The notes below the pieces were generated by a model. It did not search any database. It was not told the DNA's origin and saw nothing but the letters and a program-made list of their open reading frames with translations. Below are positions 62,697-64,000 of a stretch of 64,000 bases of DNA, in pieces. Source of the DNA: Hyperoodon ampullatus (lineage: Eukaryota; Chordata; Mammalia; Artiodactyla; Ziphiidae). The stretch is taken from assembly GCA_949752795.1 (NCBI GenBank), contig CATKHW010000551.1, forward strand, positions 1,054,001 to 1,118,000, given 5' to 3'. Position 1 is the stretch's first letter; each line of letters starts with the position of its first letter. Position numbers and translations under genes: made by a program.

Positions 62697-64000
62697 TTGG
62701 ACTTGCGGTCAGCTCACCAAAAACGAGTTGAAAAATGGAGCTCAGGGGCACAGCAATTCACAAACTGGCCGAGTAATAAAGGACAACTATCGTCCAAAAA
62801 TCTGTTGAGGGAAGGCAACGAGGCGGACTTGAAAACGAGGCAGAATAGCAGGAAACAGATTTCAAGAGGTACGTTGGAATCGCCTTTAAAGCACAGGAAG
62901 AGGGGCACAACTTCGACAATGATGCACTTGGCCAAAAAGGGCGTATGCGTTTTCTCCTGAATATATTCAGGAGAAAACGCATACGCCCTTTTTGGCCAAG
63001 CAAGCAAGCGGGCAATGCAAATCTGCACTACAAAGAAGTATCACTTCCCACCGGTCAAAAGGGACATCCACAAAATGTGTAAGAACAAGAAAGGCAAGAC
63101 AGGCCCTGGAGAACAGGGAGCCTTGTTATGCTGATGGGCGGGATGTAAATTGCCAACTGCCTCTCTGGAGGAGTGCATTCTGTTCCCTAAAACAAGTAAA
63201 GAACAGAGCTACAGAGCCAAGGGCACTACCAGTCTAGGGAATATACCTTGGGAAAACTGAAAATCAATAAGACAGAGCCACCCCAAAATTTAGGGCTGCA
63301 CTGCATACAAGGGCCTCAACTTGGATACACCTTAAGTATCCCAGAAAATATAAACATGGTTCAAAAAATTGTGGTACTTACGTACGATGGAATATCCCTC
63401 AGCCATGAAATCAATGTCATAAGACCAGTAGCAGCAAAATGGGTGGATTCAGGTACGATGATTCTAAGTGAAATAAGTCACACAGAAAAAGAAACTTATC
63501 ATAAGATATCACTTATGAAGATCCTGTAAACATGGCTACACTTGAACTGAGTTAGGAAAGAGAACAGTGTCTCACATTTAGAAAACACTCTTATACCTGC
63601 TTAAGGGGGAAGGAGAGGTGGGGTGATGCATAAAACCAGAGTTTGATATAAGCACAGGTACCGTTCCAAAAACCAACTATGGAATAGACAAGACCTACAC
63701 CGTCCTCAGCGAAAGGGACTCAAAACCCCATATTTCCCGCAGAGGAAAATATCTGACTAGTAAGAATCTTAAAACCTATGTATTGATATGTCTCCATAAG
63801 GGAATCAAGTGTGTCTAGACTGGCATAAACATGGCAGCGAGAATCAGCTCAAACCCACTATAAAAAGGAATTTCAAAAACAAAACAAAAAAACTGGGAAA
63901 TTCTTTACAATTCCTTCAGGGTCTCTGATGAAGGCTGGAATGACCCTATCTACAATGACAGCTGGATGTGGCATAAGGAGGGACACTTGGGACTGAGACG
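62697..64000 (+). repeat. Partial satellite monomer 37 (type I), first 1,304 bp
   Basis: Cut by the window end. TTGAAAACGAGG near 62829 is private (CpG-preserving G to A). CTACAATGAC near 63951 recalls monomer 15. Palindrome 62927-63000, perfect over 74 bp. Confidence 0.95.

Larger units (their letters stand above)
1..64000 (+). repeat. Satellite DNA array, ~1,739-bp monomer, 36.8 units
   Basis: The motif TTGGACTTGC recurs at 101, 1840, 3579, 5318, 7056, 8795 and so on to 62697, always on the same strand and always 1,738-1,740 bp apart. In monomers 22, 26, 28 and 30 it has lost one T. The 36 intervals average 1,738.8 bp. Copies differ by scattered substitutions and 1-bp indels. No unique sequence, inversion or inserted element interrupts the array, and both array ends lie outside the window. 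This layout is typical of eukaryotic (peri)centromeric or heterochromatic satellite. The species is not determined by the sequence; a vertebrate is inferred from recurrent CpG decay. Confidence 0.98.
55740..64000 (+). repeat. Second trimer periodicity, monomers 33-35 against 36-37
   Basis: Type II units occur at 33 and 36 only in this part, with the shared rare changes GAATCACC and GGACACAAAAC. Monomers 34 and 37 both follow GAAGCAAAA and share AAGGGCCTC. The offset is 5,217-5,218 bp. The second copy runs off the window. Confidence 0.75.

Noticed and set aside
1..64000. Macrosatellite carrying a gene per unit (DUX4- or USP17-like) or a ribosomal DNA array
   Set aside because: No frame exceeds about 104 codons, no homeodomain or protease motif is visible, and the unit is far too short and unlike rRNA genes.

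Overview
The whole 64-kb window is one uninterrupted block of satellite DNA. It is a head-to-tail array of a ~1,739-bp repeat, with 36 complete monomers plus partial units at both ends. All copies have the same orientation. Successive anchors are 1,738-1,740 bp apart, and by eye the copies are very similar, differing mainly by scattered single-base changes and 1-bp indels. I see no gene, RNA gene, transposon insertion, CRISPR array or unique sequence. I chose the anchor TTGGACTTGC (window position 101) to number monomers 1-37; the phase is arbitrary.

The organism is a eukaryote, most likely a vertebrate. Long homogeneous arrays of a kilobase-scale non-coding repeat are typical of eukaryotic heterochromatin. 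Many recurrent differences between copies are CpG to TpG or CpA changes, as expected from methylated cytosine decay. The ~1.74-kb unit is close to the ~1.75-kb repeat reported for the common cetacean satellite of baleen whales. That rests on length only and is an unverified hypothesis.

The most striking element is a perfect palindrome of 72-74 bp in each monomer (331-404 in monomer 1), with no spacer. It is intact in 34 of 37 copies. The other three carry one uncompensated change each, two of them CpG to CpA. Other landmarks are a G-rich possible quadruplex (offset ~909), a TATA-like motif followed by an A-rich tract (offset ~1,163), and a purine-rich tract ending in CCAAT (offset ~1,591). 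I found no consensus CENP-B box.

Higher-order layout: (1) 1-27.7 kb is a mosaic of type I and type II monomers, containing a tandem trimer duplication (~6.06-11.28 kb copied as ~11.28-16.4 kb) and a ten-monomer relationship between monomers 2-3 and 12-13. (2) ~27.77-52.4 kb is a recent higher-order repeat built from three classes A, B and C in the order ABC ABC A A B(C/A) B(C/A) B C A. Hybrid monomers mark unequal exchange or conversion points, one mapped to 67 bp. (3) ~52.4-64 kb returns to type I/II monomers with a second trimer periodicity (33-35 against 36-37). No genes act together here; the biology is that of satellite expansion, homogenisation and possible non-B DNA or hairpin RNA formation.
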